The translations under genes and the position numbers were made by a program. A stretch of 64,000 nucleotides of DNA from Actinomycetes bacterium (GTDB lineage: Bacteria; Actinomycetota; Actinomycetes; Actinomycetales; Microbacteriaceae), in contig JAEXHA010000152.1 of assembly GCA_023450335.1 (NCBI GenBank), positions 1 through 64,000 on the forward strand, given 5' to 3'. Positions 62,110-64,000 of this stretch are shown here, one piece after another. Each line of letters begins with the position of its first letter. Position 1 is the first letter of the stretch. The notes beneath the pieces were generated by a model. The model worked only from the letters and a program-made list of their open reading frames with translations. It did not search any database and was not told the origin of the DNA.

Positions 62110-63072
62110 ATGACCACGATCGCCTGGATCGGACTCGGCCACATGGGCGCGCCGATGACCGCCCATCTCGTCGCCTCTGGCCACACGGTGCGCGGCGTCG
62201 ATGTCAACCCCGACGCTGCCGCGGCCGCGGCGGCCCACGGCGTGGAGGTCGTGGCATCCCTCGCCGATGCCGTGACCGGCGCCGACGCCGTCGTGACGTC
62301 GCTGCCCAAGCCTGAGCACGTCCGTGCCGTCTACAGCGGGCCCGACGGCGTCTTCGCGCAGGCCACCGCCGACACGCTGCTGCTGGACACCTCGACGGTC
62401 GACGTCGAGACCTCGCGCTGGTGCCACGACGAGGCGGCCGCGCGCGGGCTGACCTTCGTCGACGCGCCGATCTCGGGCGGCACCGCCGGCGCTGAGGGGG
62501 GCACCCTCACCTTCATGCTCGGCGGGCAGCCCGACGCCGTCGAGCGCGCGGCACAGGTGGTGGCCCCGATGGCCGGCAACGTCATCCGCTGCGGGGGTGA
62601 CGGCGCCGGCATCGCCGCCAAGCTCGCCAACAACCTCATCCTGTTCATCAACGTCATGGCGATGTCGGAGGGTGCGCAGCTGGCCGAGCGGCTCGGGCTC
62701 GACCCGAGGGTGTTCTGGGACGTCGTCAGCGTCTCAAGCGGCTCATCGTGGGCCGTCAAGACCTGGTACCCGGTGCCCGGGGTGGTCGACGGCGCGGCGG
62801 CGAACCGCAACTTCGACGCGACCTTCTCCGTCGGCCTCGCCCACAAGGACGGCAGCCTCGCCCTCGCCGCCGCTGAGACCACCGGCATCCACCTGCCCGC
62901 CGGCCAGCTCGCTGTCGCACAGCTGCAGCAGCTGGTCGACGAGGGCTTCGCCGACAAGGACTGCACGCTCGTCGCCCGCTTCGCCACCCCCGACGGCGCG
63001 CTGCGCGGCTTCGACCCCACCCGCGACGCCGCCGAGACGGTCGCGACGCACGACTCCGACCGCACGATCTGA
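62110..63072 (+). CDS. mmsB: 3-Hydroxyisobutyrate dehydrogenase-like oxidoreductase
   Basis: The protein has 320 residues. The N-terminal NAD(P) motif is IGLGHMGAPMTAHL (about 7-20). VDAPISGGTAGAEGGTL is the substrate-binding signature, and the catalytic Lys is in AAKLANNLILF. The NAD(P) fold followed by a C-terminal helical domain matches 3-HIBDH and beta-hydroxyacid dehydrogenases. Paired with mmsA it would convert 3-hydroxyisobutyrate to methylmalonate semialdehyde in valine degradation. GGGAG lies 6 bases before the ATG. Confidence 0.9.
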   Translation: MTTIAWIGLGHMGAPMTAHLVASGHTVRGVDVNPDAAAAAAAHGVEVVASLADAVTGADAVVTSLPKPEHVRAVYSGPDGVFAQATADTLLLDTSTVDVETSRWCHDEAAARGLTFVDAPISGGTAGAEGGTLTFMLGGQPDAVERAAQVVAPMAGNVIRCGGDGAGIAAKLANNLILFINVMAMSEGAQLAERLGLDPRVFWDVVSVSSGSSWAVKTWYPVPGVVDGAAANRNFDATFSVGLAHKDGSLALAAAETTGIHLPAGQLAVAQLQQLVDEGFADKDCTLVARFATPDGALRGFDPTRDAAETVATHDSDRTI

Positions 63073-63081
63073 GGGCACGCC

Positions 63082-64000
63082 ATGAGCACCACCATCCCGA
63101 CCACGAGCGACACCGCCGCACCCGGCGGGCTCACCGCCATCCCGCACGTCATCGGCGGCCGTCACGTGAGCGCCGACGGCCGCGTCGGACCCGTCTTCAA
63201 CCCCGCCACCGGGCAGCAGACCGGCGAGGTCGCCCTCGCCTCGGCCGACCTCGTCCACGACGTGGCGCGCACGGCGCAGGCCGCGCAGCGCGCCTGGCGC
63301 GACACCGGGCTGGTCAAGCGGCAGCAGATCGTCTTCAGACTCCGCGAGCTCATCGCCGCGCGCGGCGACGAGCTGGCCCGCATCATCACCGCCGAGCACG
63401 GCAAGACCGTCGCCGACGCCCACGGCGAGGTCACCCGCGGGCTCGAGAACGTCGAGTTCTGCACCAGCCTCATGCATCACCTGAAGGGGGAGCACTCCGA
63501 GCAGGTCGCCACCGGCGTCGACGTGCACCAGGTGCGCCAGCCGGTCGGTGTCGTCGCGTGCATCACGCCGTTCAACTTCCCCGCGATGGTGCCGCTGTGG
63601 ATGGTCACCACCGCCGTCGCCGCCGGCAACGCGGTCATCCTCAAGCCCAGCGAGCGCGACCCCTCCGCCGCGGTGTGGCTGGCCGACATCTTCGCCGAAG
63701 CGGGCGTGCCCGACGGCATCCTCAACGTCGTCCACGGCGACAAGGAGGCCGTCGACGCCATCCTCGACGACCCGATCATCCGCGCCGTCTCGTTCGTCGG
63801 TTCGACGCCCATCGCGAAGTACATCTACGCGCGTGCCGCCGAGAACGGCAAGCGGGTGCAGGCGCTGGGCGGCGCGAAGAACCACATGATCGTCATGCCC
63901 GACGCCGACCTCGATGCGGCCGCCGACGCCGCCGTCTCCGCCGGCTACGGATCGGCGGGCGAACGCTGCATGGCGGTCTCGGTCGTGGTGGCCGTGGGCG
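63082..64000 (+). CDS. mmsA: Methylmalonate-semialdehyde dehydrogenase (partial, 3' end outside window)
   Basis: At least 306 residues are read to the window edge; the full family length is about 500. ITPFNFPAMVPLWMVTTAVAAGNAVILKPSERDP is the NAD-binding region. The last residues include GYGSAGERCMAVS with the catalytic Cys. The CoA-acylating MMSDH subfamily converts methylmalonate semialdehyde to propionyl-CoA. The start ATG is 9 bases after the mmsB stop, so the pair is an operon under the LysR regulator. Confidence 0.9.
   Translation, partial: MSTTIPTTSDTAAPGGLTAIPHVIGGRHVSADGRVGPVFNPATGQQTGEVALASADLVHDVARTAQAAQRAWRDTGLVKRQQIVFRLRELIAARGDELARIITAEHGKTVADAHGEVTRGLENVEFCTSLMHHLKGEHSEQVATGVDVHQVRQPVGVVACITPFNFPAMVPLWMVTTAVAAGNAVILKPSERDPSAAVWLADIFAEAGVPDGILNVVHGDKEAVDAILDDPIIRAVSFVGSTPIAKYIYARAAENGKRVQALGGAKNHMIVMPDADLDAAADAAVSAGYGSAGERCMAVSVVVAVG

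Overview
The window is high-GC actinobacterial chromosome. Dense genes, overlapping ATGA/GTGA start-stop junctions, many GTG and TTG starts, and a Mycobacterium-like gene order point to a Microbacteriaceae-type organism, most like Microbacterium. That genus is inferred from gene content and style, not from a database match. The left edge is the 3' end of an rRNA operon (23S end, 5S, strong terminator).

Positions 537-18039 hold a long co-directional housekeeping block. Its order matches the M. tuberculosis Rv1691-Rv1713 region: repeat protein, HAD phosphatase, small acidic ORF, tlyA, nadK, recN, pyrG, NUDIX hydrolase, xerD, parA, scpA, scpB, rluB, tyrA, cmk, der. It serves ribosome modification, NAD(P) and CTP supply, DNA repair, chromosome segregation and tyrosine synthesis. 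A secreted peptidoglycan peptidase interrupts it on the minus strand.

Positions 18086-41645 are accessory and metabolic. They include a 23-bp tandem repeat array, an anaerobic (class III) ribonucleotide reductase nrdDG operon with tandem NrdR-like boxes, a NUDIX-NYN fusion, tRNA-Pro followed by a PD-(D/E)XK nuclease, a divergent TetR/SDR pair sharing a perfect palindrome, a CPBP protease with an ABC exporter, a stand-alone LigD-type polymerase, an IclR regulator, an AidB-like acyl-CoA dehydrogenase, an orphan nrdI, a FUSC-like transporter, an aldo/keto reductase, an L,D-transpeptidase-like protein and a serine hydrolase.

Positions 42443-51478 are a type IV pilus operon: pilin, two minor prepilins, a large beta-solenoid-like tip candidate, prepilin peptidase, pilM, pilN, pilO, pilT, pilC. 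Its extension ATPase pilB lies apart at 54698-56365 on the other strand, beyond a SulP transporter and a DUF222-HNH gene. The right end carries a YihY/BrkB membrane protein, NAD(P)HX epimerase, glycogen phosphorylase, and a LysR regulator divergent from mmsB and a truncated mmsA (valine catabolism).

Two window-wide signals stand out. First, the octamer GGATGCCG/CGGCATCC occurs about 60 times by eye, in both orientations, in genes and between them, and once as an inverted pair in a terminator position. This resembles the behaviour of DNA uptake sequences, and the window also carries a type IV pilus locus. Second, many transcription units show a TANNNT hexamer 6-7 bases before the start codon, which predicts leaderless mRNAs and helps fix several starts.
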